Shown: piece after piece, positions 53,621 through 62,946 of the stretch
Position numbering within the stretch: position 1 is the stretch's first letter
Layout of the letters: every line of letters starts with the position of its first letter
Made by a program: the position numbers and the translations under genes
NCBI GenBank assembly: GCA_900767955.1
Contig: CAAGBC010000030.1
Span: 62,001-126,000 of the forward strand
Length of the DNA: 64,000 nucleotides
Origin: Spirochaetia bacterium
Lineage (GTDB): Bacteria; Spirochaetota; Spirochaetia; Treponematales; Treponemataceae
Direction of reading: 5' to 3'
Notes under the pieces: model-generated
What the model was told of the DNA's origin: nothing
Seen by the model: only the letters and a program-made list of their open reading frames with translations
The model's database searches: none

Positions 53621-54500
53621 TATCTTTTATAAGGTCTTAATTTTTTCATTATTTTTAATTACAGGGGTAGGCTGTAAATCTACTCCTGTAGTTCAAAAAA
53701 CTGTGCATCCTCTAAATTTAATTGATAATAATAGTTCTTTTTATTTAAAGATTCCTACTAAACAGGATAAGTCTTTAGTTGCAAGCATCGTTGAACATAA
53801 TATTAAGGATGTTAGTGAATCAGATGCTAATCTTATAGCAGAACGAATTGATACTATTTATTTAGGAATAAACAAGCGTCGTAAAAGTACAGAATTTCAA
53901 TTGTCAGCTTCTTGTTCTATTCCAAAGATTGCTATTTCTAAGATTTTTACAAAAAAGAATGGTTGGAATTCTGAAAAGTTAATTTTACAAAATCATCTTG
54001 GTTCAGATGTTGAATATAAAGTTTTTGACAATTCTGAATTATTATTGTCATTGCCATCACAAAATCTTGTAGTTTTAGGAAGAGCAGTTCCTTCAATGGT
54101 AGAAGTTTATAATACTTACTTTTATGAAATTGAAAATGGCCCTGTTTTTAATCTTAATCCGTTAATTACTGAATGGTTTGAAAAAGATGATGATGCAATT
54201 CGTTTTTTTGCAACAAAACCTCAGTCATTTTTAACAATTCTTACAGGAGCTAATTTAAATTATAAATTAGTTTATGTTTGCGGAACAATTATTTCAGATA
54301 CAAAAAGAGATGATCAATACATTATGAATTTGGAATTTGAATTTAGAGAGAAAAAAGTTGTTCCTGCTGCAAAAGCTGCCTTGTCTCTTGCTTTTGGACT
54401 AACAAATTCTGAAGTTTATTTAGAAACTCCTACTCATTTGGTTATTTCAAATATAAAGATTTCTAAAAAGGAATTATATAAAATTCTTGTATTAAAATAA
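53607..54500 (+). CDS. Lipoprotein of unknown function
   Basis: 297 residues. Lipobox LITGVGC near residue 23. The mature domain includes FYLKIPTKQDKSLVASIVEH; no family recognised. It starts with TTG inside ileS, with GGAG upstream, so it is coupled to ileS. Nine bases separate it from the next lipoprotein gene, so the two lipoproteins may act together. Confidence 0.68.
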   Translation: MKKLNIFYKVLIFSLFLITGVGCKSTPVVQKTVHPLNLIDNNSSFYLKIPTKQDKSLVASIVEHNIKDVSESDANLIAERIDTIYLGINKRRKSTEFQLSASCSIPKIAISKIFTKKNGWNSEKLILQNHLGSDVEYKVFDNSELLLSLPSQNLVVLGRAVPSMVEVYNTYFYEIENGPVFNLNPLITEWFEKDDDAIRFFATKPQSFLTILTGANLNYKLVYVCGTIISDTKRDDQYIMNLEFEFREKKVVPAAKAALSLAFGLTNSEVYLETPTHLVISNIKISKKELYKILVLK

Positions 54501-54509
54501 AAGGTAATT

Positions 54510-55133
54510 ATGAAAAAACTTATCCTATGTTTTTTTTGTTGCATTTGTTTAATTTCTTGTAAATCAACAGTTCATTTACCAATTCCTGGTGAAGCTACTA
54601 TTAAACAAAATAATATTTATTCAGAATATATGTCTATTGGCGATGCTTATTTAGATTTGGAAAAATTTGATAAAGCAATTACATATTATCAAAAGGCAAT
54701 GGTTAATAAAAATTTATATTGGACTGCTTATTATAAGTTAGGGCGTTCCTATGCATTGTCTAAAAAATGGAAAGAAGCCAAAAAAGTATATTTTGATTTA
54801 TTGAAACGAGATCCTGAAAATATTTCGGTAAGAATGTCTTTGGCATATATTACAGCAATGGAAGGAGATTTAGATTCTGCTGAAGAGATTTATAAATCTT
54901 TGTGGAATAATAATTCCGATAATTCTGAAATATTAGTAAATTATATAAATGTTCTTATTGCTAATAATAATGTTTCTGAAGCTAAAAATTTAATAAAAAC
55001 CTTAAAAGAAAAATTTCAAGAAAATAAAAATATTGAATCCTTTGAAAAGAAAATAGAAGAACTTAGCAAAGAAGTTTTAGAAGATTTTACAGAAAAATCT
55101 CCTAATACAGAGGAATCTTCTGCTGAAAATTAA
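54510..55133 (+). CDS. TPR-containing lipoprotein
   Basis: 207 residues. The lipobox CLISC is near residue 17. Three or so tetratricopeptide repeats follow (about 40-175): YMSIGDAYLDLEKFDKAITY, YYKLGRSYALSKKWKEAKK, and SLAYITAMEGDLDSAEEIYK. The last 25 residues are Glu/Lys-rich. It may scaffold a periplasmic complex. Its end overlaps the convergent downstream gene by 4 bp. Confidence 0.78.
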   Translation: MKKLILCFFCCICLISCKSTVHLPIPGEATIKQNNIYSEYMSIGDAYLDLEKFDKAITYYQKAMVNKNLYWTAYYKLGRSYALSKKWKEAKKVYFDLLKRDPENISVRMSLAYITAMEGDLDSAEEIYKSLWNNNSDNSEILVNYINVLIANNNVSEAKNLIKTLKEKFQENKNIESFEKKIEELSKEVLEDFTEKSPNTEESSAEN

Positions 55134-56470
55134 TTATTTTTTATATATTCTCTGTACTTTTCTACATCAACATGGAATCCAATGATTGGGCTTTCATCTT
55201 TTGCTTCTATAGCGTGATTTAGGGCTTCTTTTGCTTCTTTTATTAATCTTTCGGCACTGAGCATTCTTATTGAGCGTGATGATATTCCAATAAAAGCAGG
55301 AATTTCAAGATGTAGTTCTTGTATGTTTTTGTAAATTAAATCTGCTTTTTCTTCAGCTGCTTCGATAGTCATATCTGATTTAATTACTGCAAACCCATCA
55401 TTTTCAAATTCAAAAATTGTATCTCTGTATAAAAATTGTTGAAGCAAAATGTTTACAATTTGTTTAGTTTCTTCATTTGAATATATTAAGCCTGGTATCT
55501 TGACAATAAATAATGATAAATCTTGTTCAGAGGAAGTAGCGTGAACTAAATCATTTTCTAATTTTGTGGCAAGTGAAATTTCTTTTGAAATTCCAGTTAT
55601 TTCAGAATATATGTTTTTGTTTATTTCTGAAGTTTCATTTGTTGAAATTGTGTAAGGAACTGGATTTGTAACATAATTATCAGTTTTTTCATATTGTTCG
55701 ATTTGTTCTTTTTCTGTAATGTCTTGAGTTGAATCATTTTGCTCTACAATTTCTTCTTCACTAGGGGAAATATTATCAGAATCTTCTGTTTCAATCATAA
55801 ATGTATGTTCAGGCCATTCAAGTTCTTCGATTTCATCGTTGTCAACATTAGTTTCTTCTGTAGTTGTTGTTTGTTTGTCCTGACTTTCTGTAGGAGAGAT
55901 TACTTTCTCATCATCATGTAAAATTTTATCATGTGTTTCAGAAAAAGTTTCTGATTTTTTTTCTTGTTGTTGTAAGTTAATTCCTTTTTTTTCTGTAATT
56001 GTTATGTAAGAAATAATTATTATTGTAAAAATCGTTGCTATAAGAATTACAATAAAAGAATAACTTGCATAATGAAATATTTTTGATGGTCTTAATGTGT
56101 ATAAAGCAGCATTTATATCCATAGTTTTATTGTCTTGTATAAGTCTTTTTGTATAAACTTTAACAAATGTAGTATTTGAAATGTTAGAAAAATCATCATT
56201 AAGAGATTCAGGACTTTTTAGCATAATTGTGTTATTTTCTTTTATGGTAATAGCTAAAAAATCACTTGGGTTTTCTATGAATGATAAATAATCTTTGTTT
56301 GTAGAATTGATATTTTTTTCAATTTGGTTTGTAAAGTGTTGGAATGTTTTTCTAGTTCTTTCATTTCCGTGTTTTAATTCGTTGTAGATGTTGTAACCAA
56401 AAAAAGATAAAGAAATAACGAATATTGTAGAAATTAATACTGAATAAATTATAACTGTGCTTCTTTTCAT
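55130..56470 (-). CDS. Membrane protein with degenerate GGDEF-like domain
   Basis: 446 residues: an N-terminal membrane segment, an exported loop (about 30-135), a second membrane segment (YSFIVILIATIFTIIIISYI), and a Glu/Thr-rich linker (about 165-290). The C-terminal domain (about 300-440) has the outline of a GGDEF fold: DTIFEFENDGFAVIKSD takes the place of the GGDEF loop, followed by SAERLIKEAKEALNHAIEAK, as in the helical end of the family. The catalytic signature is absent, so it is probably a c-di-GMP-unresponsive or effector-type domain. It overlaps the Maf gene by 4 bp. Confidence 0.65.
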   Translation of the reverse strand: MKRSTVIIYSVLISTIFVISLSFFGYNIYNELKHGNERTRKTFQHFTNQIEKNINSTNKDYLSFIENPSDFLAITIKENNTIMLKSPESLNDDFSNISNTTFVKVYTKRLIQDNKTMDINAALYTLRPSKIFHYASYSFIVILIATIFTIIIISYITITEKKGINLQQQEKKSETFSETHDKILHDDEKVISPTESQDKQTTTTEETNVDNDEIEELEWPEHTFMIETEDSDNISPSEEEIVEQNDSTQDITEKEQIEQYEKTDNYVTNPVPYTISTNETSEINKNIYSEITGISKEISLATKLENDLVHATSSEQDLSLFIVKIPGLIYSNEETKQIVNILLQQFLYRDTIFEFENDGFAVIKSDMTIEAAEEKADLIYKNIQELHLEIPAFIGISSRSIRMLSAERLIKEAKEALNHAIEAKDESPIIGFHVDVEKYREYIKNN

Positions 56471-57948
56471 ATTTCTATAGTATACCTTACAATGTCTTTT
56501 ACAGCAAGATTTAATAGTTCTTCAAAATTTGATTTAATATTTTTTTTAGAATCTTTTAATCTTAAAAATGAAATATATGGTAACAATCCAATTTTTAATT
56601 GATTAATGTTTTGTTTATTTATTTCATTTGTAAATTTTTCAAAATTAAATTTTTGCTGTTTGAATATTTTTATATTTTTGTTAGATTCTTTTTTGCAATA
56701 ATACATTTCATCTTTTTGGGTAAAAATATAGTTGTTATCGTTTAACCATTTTTGAAATGCTTGTTTATATGATTGTAAAATTTTGGTTGTTGGATATTTT
56801 AAGTCTTTTATAATTTCAGTTCTGTACATTAAATCTGTATAATTTTTTTCAATTGTATTAGTTCTGTTGTTGTTTGACAAATAAATATCTTCCAAATAAG
56901 TTCCTTTTGCATAAGGCTTTTTATTGGGAAATGAAAAATCTGCTCCAATTACTATAATTTCATTAAAACCAACTTTGCTTGCAAAATCCAATGCGGAAAT
57001 TGTAACCGTTCCTGTTCCTGCATTTGCAAAAATGAAATTGTAATCTGTGTTTTGGGTTTGTTCCGCAAATGTTATTAATGGGTGACCTGTAGTTGTAAAA
57101 ATAATATTGTTACCATTTTGTTTGATTTTTTTAATACAACTTGAATTTCCGCACAGGTCAAAAATGAAAATTGTTTTTTTATTGATTTTTCTTAAAAAAT
57201 GTTGATATGAAATATTTTGCCCATCGATTGAAATTACAGCATCAGAAAAAATATGTTCCTTTTGCAATGTTTTGTAGGCTGTATCAGTTGCAAAAATGAA
57301 TATTTTTTTTCTGTTTTCTTTTATCCAAGTTATATTTTTATCTAGGGAAGGGCCAGCTGCCACTACTACCGCTGTTTTTTCCTTTGGAAAAATTATTTCT
57401 GTGTCGCTAGAAATTTGTTTTAAATTGTTAATGATATTTCGTTGCCAAATTTTTCCAAAATGAGCTTGTGTAGAAAAATCTTGTGCAATATTTTTTAAAG
57501 CTTCAGAAGTTATATTTTGAATTCTTTCATATATATTCTGATTTTCCAATATCCAACTTCTGTATTCAATTAATTTGAAACTTGGATAAATTGAAGGAAT
57601 GTAATTTTGCAAAAGAGAATCATATAAATTTTCAGTTGTAGTTATTATAACATTTTTGTTTTTTAATTCTGAAATAATATTAAAATGTTCTTCCAAAAAA
57701 TCAATGTCGTCTTGTGAATTTTCTATTGCAACTATTTTTGAGTTTGGATATTTTTCTGCTAATTTTTTTATAAAGAAACCAGCTCCAATTCCTGTAACTA
57801 AATAAAAAGAATTTTCAACAATATTATTAACAAGATTAATTGCTTCTCTTTCGGGATCATATTTTGAATGTATGAGTTTTCCGCTTTTAAATTTAGGAAT
57901 TTTTAATCCAGTTTTTGAAAGTTCAATATCAATATAAATACTATTCAT
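56467..57948 (-). CDS. Maf-type motility accessory protein (DUF115)
   Basis: 493 residues. The core AVVVAAGPSLDKNITWIKEN is the DUF115/MptE-like motif, followed by FANAGTGTVTISALDFA and IIVIGADFSFPNKKPYAKG. Maf proteins transfer nonulosonate sugars to flagellins, needed for filament assembly in several bacteria. It overlaps both neighbours, so it is in an operon with a paralogue (57941-59419) and the GGDEF-like gene. The sugar and target are inferred. Confidence 0.82.
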   Translation of the reverse strand: MNSIYIDIELSKTGLKIPKFKSGKLIHSKYDPEREAINLVNNIVENSFYLVTGIGAGFFIKKLAEKYPNSKIVAIENSQDDIDFLEEHFNIISELKNKNVIITTTENLYDSLLQNYIPSIYPSFKLIEYRSWILENQNIYERIQNITSEALKNIAQDFSTQAHFGKIWQRNIINNLKQISSDTEIIFPKEKTAVVVAAGPSLDKNITWIKENRKKIFIFATDTAYKTLQKEHIFSDAVISIDGQNISYQHFLRKINKKTIFIFDLCGNSSCIKKIKQNGNNIIFTTTGHPLITFAEQTQNTDYNFIFANAGTGTVTISALDFASKVGFNEIIVIGADFSFPNKKPYAKGTYLEDIYLSNNNRTNTIEKNYTDLMYRTEIIKDLKYPTTKILQSYKQAFQKWLNDNNYIFTQKDEMYYCKKESNKNIKIFKQQKFNFEKFTNEINKQNINQLKIGLLPYISFLRLKDSKKNIKSNFEELLNLAVKDIVRYTIEI

Positions 57949-59419
57949 TTAATATTTTCCATATTTTTGTGATTAATTTTTCATTTTTATTATTTAATTG
58001 TAATTCCTTTTCGGTTTGTTCGTCTTTTGAAATAGCTTTTTTGCATGCGATATATTCTGTTGGAAATAATTCCTTTTTCCATTCGTCTGTGGAAGAATTT
58101 GTTTGAATGTATTTTTTTATTTTTTCTGTGATATTTGTTAATGTTATGTTTTGTTTAAATATTTTTATATCAATATCATTATTTAATTCAACTTGATTTA
58201 TGTTAATATCTGCAATTTTGCCTAATTGATTTGAATAAGGATAATTGTTTGAAACTCTGAATACTCTATCATGCACTTTTTCGGATTTTATTTTGAACCA
58301 TTCCTCGTAAATTTTTAGTGAATCACAATTTAATTCACTTTTGAAAATTCTTTGTTCCTTTGTTGAAATTTTGTAGTCAAAAGATGAATTAAAAGTTTCT
58401 AACATATTTGGTTGTGAATGTTGAAAACCTTTTGTTGTTGATAAATCTAGTCCAAAAAAATATATTTTTCCTGTTGTAATTGATAATGCCAAATCTAAGG
58501 CTGTACCTGAAACTGTTCCGTTTCTTACTGCAGGAATTGCTTGTATATTGCATGTTTGTAACAGTTTTGAATCAATTCCGTCGGAGTAACTAAGCGGAAT
58601 TATTTTTTGAGTTGAAAAATATTCCTTTTGAATATTTGCTTCACAGGGAATCGCAATTGGAATGTTAAATTCTTTTAAACATTCAAGATGTTTTTTTGCC
58701 CACCAACCACCGTCTGTTGTTATGATTAAATCTGGTATTATTTGTGAGTTTATTAATGTGATAATTGATGATGAAAGAGCAATCACAAACAAGTTTTGTC
58801 TGTTTTGTTTAATGTAGGGTAGTGAAGACTTTAAGCTTGGACCAGAAGCTGTAATTGCAATGTTGCATGTTCCTTTTTTGATTGAATAAATAGTTTTTAA
58901 GTGTTTGCAAAAATTAATTTGGTTCAGTATCCATCTGCTTGAAAAATAACTTCTTGTAAAAAGAACTGTTCTTGATTTTATTACAATATCTTTAATTAAT
59001 TTCCAAACTATTGATTCATTTTCAACAAAAACTTTAGATGATGGTTGCCATGATAAAAATATTGCTGAACAGATTTCTTCATCAGAAAATAATTCATAAA
59101 ATTTTGTTTTTAATTCATTTTCATTTTGTGTTTCAGAAAAGTATAAACATAAATCCCATTGGTTATCATATTTATTGAATAAATTTGTGTAACGAATTGC
59201 AATTAATTTTGAATTTGGAAATCTTTGTCTTAAATATTTTGCACAATAGGAAAAGCCTGGTTCTGTTATAAAAATTATTGAAGGATTAATTGTTGCTTCA
59301 ATTAAATTCACAAATCTTTCAGCTTCTTTTTCAGGATTGTAAGACGAATGGATGTTTATATTATTTATGGAACATGTTTCTTGACCATTTTTTGCATTGT
59401 AATTAATTATTTGTTCCAA
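57941..59419 (-). CDS. Maf-type motility accessory protein (DUF115), paralogue
   Basis: About 492 residues with the same core: NIAITASGPSLKSSLPYIKQN and a later VRNGTVSGTALDLALSI with FFGLDLSTTKGFQHSQP. The paralogue next to it is divergent. I start at TTG 59419, with AAGGA 7 nt upstream. An in-frame TTG at 59449 falls inside a terminator hairpin (59442-59483) and is an implausible start. Eight bases overlap the next gene. Two Maf-like proteins may act on different flagellins. Confidence 0.8.
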   Translation of the reverse strand: MEQIINYNAKNGQETCSINNINIHSSYNPEKEAERFVNLIEATINPSIIFITEPGFSYCAKYLRQRFPNSKLIAIRYTNLFNKYDNQWDLCLYFSETQNENELKTKFYELFSDEEICSAIFLSWQPSSKVFVENESIVWKLIKDIVIKSRTVLFTRSYFSSRWILNQINFCKHLKTIYSIKKGTCNIAITASGPSLKSSLPYIKQNRQNLFVIALSSSIITLINSQIIPDLIITTDGGWWAKKHLECLKEFNIPIAIPCEANIQKEYFSTQKIIPLSYSDGIDSKLLQTCNIQAIPAVRNGTVSGTALDLALSITTGKIYFFGLDLSTTKGFQHSQPNMLETFNSSFDYKISTKEQRIFKSELNCDSLKIYEEWFKIKSEKVHDRVFRVSNNYPYSNQLGKIADININQVELNNDIDIKIFKQNITLTNITEKIKKYIQTNSSTDEWKKELFPTEYIACKKAISKDEQTEKELQLNNKNEKLITKIWKILNE

Positions 59420-59441
59420 TTGCTTTTCCTTAATATGAGTT

Positions 59442-59483
59442 AAAAACAACAGCAGAAGAAAATATTCTTCTGCTGTTGTTTTT
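59442..59483 (-). terminator. Long perfect hairpin terminator
   Basis: 19-bp perfect stem (59442-59460 with 59465-59483), loop AATA on the plus strand. On the minus strand the 3' arm runs into TTTTT, so it can end the acidic-protein transcript. A T-run also follows on the plus strand. It lies 24 bp after the acidic gene's stop and 22 bp before the Maf start. Confidence 0.8.
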
Positions 59484-59506
59484 GTTATATTATAACCATT
59501 TTAGAT

Positions 59507-61756
59507 TTATTCTGTAAGTCCTAAGTCTTTGAACAATTTTTTGTATGTTGCAAATTGTTCTGATTTAGCAAATTCCATAATTTTATCTTCTGGAAGACTT
59601 TCAAGTAATTGATCCATACACAAAAGAACAGATTTTACATCGTTTTTGATGCTAGAAGGTAAGTCTCCGTCATCTTCATCATCATCATCTTCTGTTTCTG
59701 CTTCTGCAATTTCTTCAGTTCCAATAATTGGTTCTTCAACGGAAGTTTCAATTTCTTCTTCTTGAATTGGTTCATCAATTACTTCTGGTTCTTCCATTTC
59801 AAAAGATTCTTCAATTGTATCATCACTTTCTGAAGTTTCTTCTGTAAGATAATTTACATTTTCATCTGATAAACCTTCTTTTACAGATGGATCTTTTGAA
59901 AGTAAATCGTCGATGAATGGATTTTCTTCCTGTGCTTCTGAAACTTCATCTTCTGTTGCTACTTCTTCTGAAATTACTTCATCTTGAACAATATCATCTG
60001 CAATTTCTTCTAATTCTTCAGAATCTGTTGTTTCATCTAAATCTGCAACATCATTTGATACTTCGTTTGATTCATTTGTTGAAACAGAATCCATAAAATC
60101 AGTTGAATTAGATTCAATGAATATTTCATCATCATCGTTTTCATCTGCAATAATATCATCTACTTTTGGTATTGAAATTTCATCAGGAATTGATTCGTTT
60201 TCTTCTGTTTCTTCTTCAAAACTTGGTTCTTCTAAGGCTTCGTTTTCAAAATCCATAGAAAGGCCTGATTCTGATTCAGTTTCTTCTGATTCTGAAGGAA
60301 TTTCAACATCAGTATCTTCAATATCTCCAAAAGGTGTGTCTGTTACAAAATTATCATCAAGTTTTTCTTCTGCTTCATCAGAAATAATTTCTTCTTGAGC
60401 AGGTGCTTCTTCGAAAATATCTTCTGTTGGTGTTTCAATAATTTCTGAAGACTCTTCAACTGAAATAACTTCTTCTGTTGTTTCTGTTTCTTCAATTGCA
60501 GTTTCATCAGAAAGAACTTCTTCAGTAATTGTATCTTCGATAATTTCTTCTGCAACTGTATCTTCTGTTATTGTTTCTTCAATTGTTGCTTCTTCAGGAA
60601 GAACTTCATCAGCAATTGTATCTTCAGTAACTTCTTCTGAAATTGCATCTTCTTCTGTAATATCTACAGTATTAACAATGTTGTTTAATTCATCATTGTC
60701 TAGTGCAATTGTATCATCATCACCATTGTCTTCAAAGAAATTTGATTGTGGTTCTTCTGGAGTAGGTTCTTCTGAAACAGTTTCTTGTGGTGTAATTTGT
60801 TCTCTAGATTTTAATTCTTCAAAATTAGTTTTTAGAGTAGAAATTTCACTTTTAAGACTTGCTAAATCAGATACGATTTTTTCTAATAAACTGTTGTCAA
60901 CAACAGTGTTGTTTGTGTTTTCAGTAGTTTTTTCTTGATTTGAAGAAGAATGAACTTCATTAATCATTGGAACTTCAGAAACAGAATCATCATCTGAAAT
61001 TGCTAAGTCGTAATCTACAACTGTGTTTCTTGTTGATTCAGAAACATTTGAAGTAACAGGTGTTTCTTCTGCGTCAGAATCAATTCCAAAATCTGATAAG
61101 TCAACATCTTCTGAACTAGAAAAATCATCTAAAGAAACTTCTTCTGAATTATCAGAAATCTGTTCTGTTGTTTCTGTAGCGAACATATCATCTGTTGAAT
61201 CAGTAGAAATAGAATTATTATCTATATCATCAAGTCCTAATTCATCATCATCTTTAATATCTTCAGTTGGAATTTCATCTTCGTTTTCATTGAAAGAAAT
61301 ATCCATATCAATTGGTTCGTCATTAGGAACATCATCTTCTTTTTCTGAATTGTCAGAACCAAATGAATCATCATCAAAGAAGTCATCTAAAGAAATTTCA
61401 TCAGAGTCTGAACTGCCTGAAGATTCTGACATTGATGCAACTCCAGTTGAATCTGAAAAATCTACATCCATAAAATCATCTAATGATAATTCTCCGTCGT
61501 TTTCTGTTGAATTATCAAAAGAAATATCAGAAACTTCTGCTTCAGAAAGGGAAGAATCTGATTCAAATTGTGCAAGGTCAGGAGTATCTGCTACTTCTGG
61601 AATATCAATCCCATCTTGAGAGGATGTTTCTTCTGGAATATCAAAGTCTGAAAAATCAGGCAAAGTATCTGCTTCATCTGAAGAATCCTGTGGTGGTCTT
61701 TTTACCCATACTCCGTAACTATCAAGGTCATTTGTATTATCTGTTGAATCACTCAT
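59507..61756 (-). CDS. Highly acidic, repeat-rich protein of unknown function
   Basis: 749 residues, dominated by Glu, Asp, Ser and Thr. Residues 1-270 hold repeated motifs such as ISLDDFFDDD, LSLDDFMDVDFSD, VSLDDFSSSEDVDLSDFG. A predicted coiled coil follows (LLEKIVSDLASLKSEISTLK, near 300). The central block from about 340 is Glu/Thr-rich (EEVTEDTIADEVL, EEIIEDTITEEVL). The end is a compact domain (SIKNDVKSVLLCMDQLLESL). No signal peptide, so it is cytoplasmic. I start at the ATG at 61756 with GAGAGGA; the preceding frame is leader. It may be a scaffold; the repeats could drift by recombination. Confidence 0.72.
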   Translation of the reverse strand: MSDSTDNTNDLDSYGVWVKRPPQDSSDEADTLPDFSDFDIPEETSSQDGIDIPEVADTPDLAQFESDSSLSEAEVSDISFDNSTENDGELSLDDFMDVDFSDSTGVASMSESSGSSDSDEISLDDFFDDDSFGSDNSEKEDDVPNDEPIDMDISFNENEDEIPTEDIKDDDELGLDDIDNNSISTDSTDDMFATETTEQISDNSEEVSLDDFSSSEDVDLSDFGIDSDAEETPVTSNVSESTRNTVVDYDLAISDDDSVSEVPMINEVHSSSNQEKTTENTNNTVVDNSLLEKIVSDLASLKSEISTLKTNFEELKSREQITPQETVSEEPTPEEPQSNFFEDNGDDDTIALDNDELNNIVNTVDITEEDAISEEVTEDTIADEVLPEEATIEETITEDTVAEEIIEDTITEEVLSDETAIEETETTEEVISVEESSEIIETPTEDIFEEAPAQEEIISDEAEEKLDDNFVTDTPFGDIEDTDVEIPSESEETESESGLSMDFENEALEEPSFEEETEENESIPDEISIPKVDDIIADENDDDEIFIESNSTDFMDSVSTNESNEVSNDVADLDETTDSEELEEIADDIVQDEVISEEVATEDEVSEAQEENPFIDDLLSKDPSVKEGLSDENVNYLTEETSESDDTIEESFEMEEPEVIDEPIQEEEIETSVEEPIIGTEEIAEAETEDDDDEDDGDLPSSIKNDVKSVLLCMDQLLESLPEDKIMEFAKSEQFATYKKLFKDLGLTE

Positions 61757-61778
61757 AAAAATCCTCTCATTGAATAGT

Positions 61779-61784
61779 ATTATA
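61779..61784 (-). promoter_or_regulatory. Possible -10 element for the acidic protein
   Basis: TATAAT on the minus strand (61784-61779), 22 bp before the ATG at 61756. No good -35 is visible at the right distance. Confidence 0.3.
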
Positions 61785-61876
61785 CAATGTAAATTATCGG
61801 CATGTAGCTTATAAAAAATGAGTATTTTTTTTAAGTTACACACGGAATGATATTTTATTATATCACAACTTTTTAA

Positions 61877-61905
61877 TTCAGAAAATAAAAATATTTTCCG
61901 ATAAA
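61877..61905 (+). promoter_or_regulatory. Possible promoter with nearly leaderless start
   Basis: TTCAGA (61877-61882), a 17-bp spacer, GATAAA (61900-61905). The expected +1 is 3 nt before the ATG at 61915. The gene lacks a Shine-Dalgarno sequence, which fits. Confidence 0.35.
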
Positions 61906-61914
61906 CAATTTATA

Positions 61915-62409
61915 ATGATTAAGTCAAGATTTTTATTAGCTACATTTGTTGGAATTTTTGTTTATACTTTAGTTTCTTTTATCGCAGGAAGAAACGGTGT
62001 AATTTGTTATACTCAATTAAATGAACAAAAGAAAGAAATTAGTTTACAAGTTGCCAATATCCAAAATATTAATAACGAACTTAAATTAGAGTTTTCTGCG
62101 TTAGAAAAAGATAGAGATGTTATTGCAGCTTATGCAAGAAAATTAAATTATGTTTCTAATGATGAAAAAATTGTAAAAATAAATGGTTTAAAACCTTATC
62201 AGTCAGCAATATATGATTTTGGTACAGTATTAAAAAGAAAACCTATAAATTTTTTGAGTGAATCTTATTGTAAAATTTTTGGATTAATATTCTTTAGTTT
62301 GACATTACTTATTTTGTTATTAGTGGATATTAAAAATGGAACTATTACCTTTAAAAAAGAAAAATCCGTGATTCAAGGAATTCCTGTTTATGATATGCCA
62401 CAAATCTGA
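61915..62409 (+). CDS. DivIC/FtsL-type septum formation protein
   Basis: 164 residues: a membrane segment (FLLATFVGIFVYTLVSFI), a coiled coil (about 35-70: QKKEISLQVANIQNINNEL), then a second membrane segment (IFGLIFFSLTLLILLLV) near 115-140. The first membrane-plus-coiled-coil unit is the septum-initiator (FtsB/DivIC) pattern, followed by a YARKLNYVSNDEKIVKI stretch typical of that family. The second membrane segment is unusual. Its end overlaps tsaC by 20 bp. Confidence 0.7.
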   Translation: MIKSRFLLATFVGIFVYTLVSFIAGRNGVICYTQLNEQKKEISLQVANIQNINNELKLEFSALEKDRDVIAAYARKLNYVSNDEKIVKINGLKPYQSAIYDFGTVLKRKPINFLSESYCKIFGLIFFSLTLLILLLVDIKNGTITFKKEKSVIQGIPVYDMPQI

Positions 62410-62941
62410 TTTTGATTCTATAGAAAAAACTGTTGATGTTTTAAAAAGGGAAGGTGTCGTTATAATTCCTACTGATACAGTTTACGGTTTTTCTGGCGTT
62501 GTAGATTTTACAAAAAATAAAATTCAAAAAATAAAAGGAAGAGATGAAAACAAACCTTTTATTCAGTTAATTTCAAAACCTGAAGATATTCTTGCTATTT
62601 CTAAAGATAAAATTCCTGAAAAATTATTAAAATATTGGCCTGGACCTTTGACAATAATTGTTGAAAGTGTCAACGGTGGAACTGTTGCTGTAAGATGTCC
62701 TGGTGATTTGTGGTTAAGGCAAATTATTGAACAAACAGGTGTGATTTATTCAACAAGTGTAAATAGAAGTGGATTTCCTGTTTTAGAAGATGTAGATTCA
62801 ATTATTAAAGAATTTGAAAATGATGTGGAATTAATAGTTTTAGATGGTGATAAGTATAATTCTGTTCCTTCTACTATAGTTTCTTTTGTAAAGTCAGAAT
62901 TTAAAGTTATTCGACAAGGTTCTTTAGTTGTAGATTTATAA
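62390..62941 (+). CDS. tsaC: Threonylcarbamoyl-AMP synthase (Sua5/YrdC family)
   Basis: Makes threonylcarbamoyl-AMP for t6A37 in ANN-decoding tRNAs. 183 residues, the short TsaC form. Motifs: VIIPTDTVYGFSGVV, KIKGRDENKPFIQLI, YWPGPLTIIVE, VAVRCPGD, and YSTSVNRSG. The ATG at 62390 lies inside the preceding gene, with AAGGA about 10 nt upstream. It adds to the tRNA-modification set in this window. Confidence 0.93.
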   Translation: MICHKSDFDSIEKTVDVLKREGVVIIPTDTVYGFSGVVDFTKNKIQKIKGRDENKPFIQLISKPEDILAISKDKIPEKLLKYWPGPLTIIVESVNGGTVAVRCPGDLWLRQIIEQTGVIYSTSVNRSGFPVLEDVDSIIKEFENDVELIVLDGDKYNSVPSTIVSFVKSEFKVIRQGSLVVDL

Positions 62942-62946
62942 TTATT

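Noticed and set aside
59420..59449. Longer N-terminus for the second Maf protein (TTG at 59449)
   Set aside because: That start lies within the arm of a 19-bp terminator hairpin; the TTG at 59419 has a proper ribosome-binding site.
61023..61619. 198-codon plus-strand frame (Ser-rich)
   Set aside because: It is antisense to the acidic protein. Low-complexity GAA/TCT codons make open frames on both strands, and no ribosome-binding site or family match is visible.
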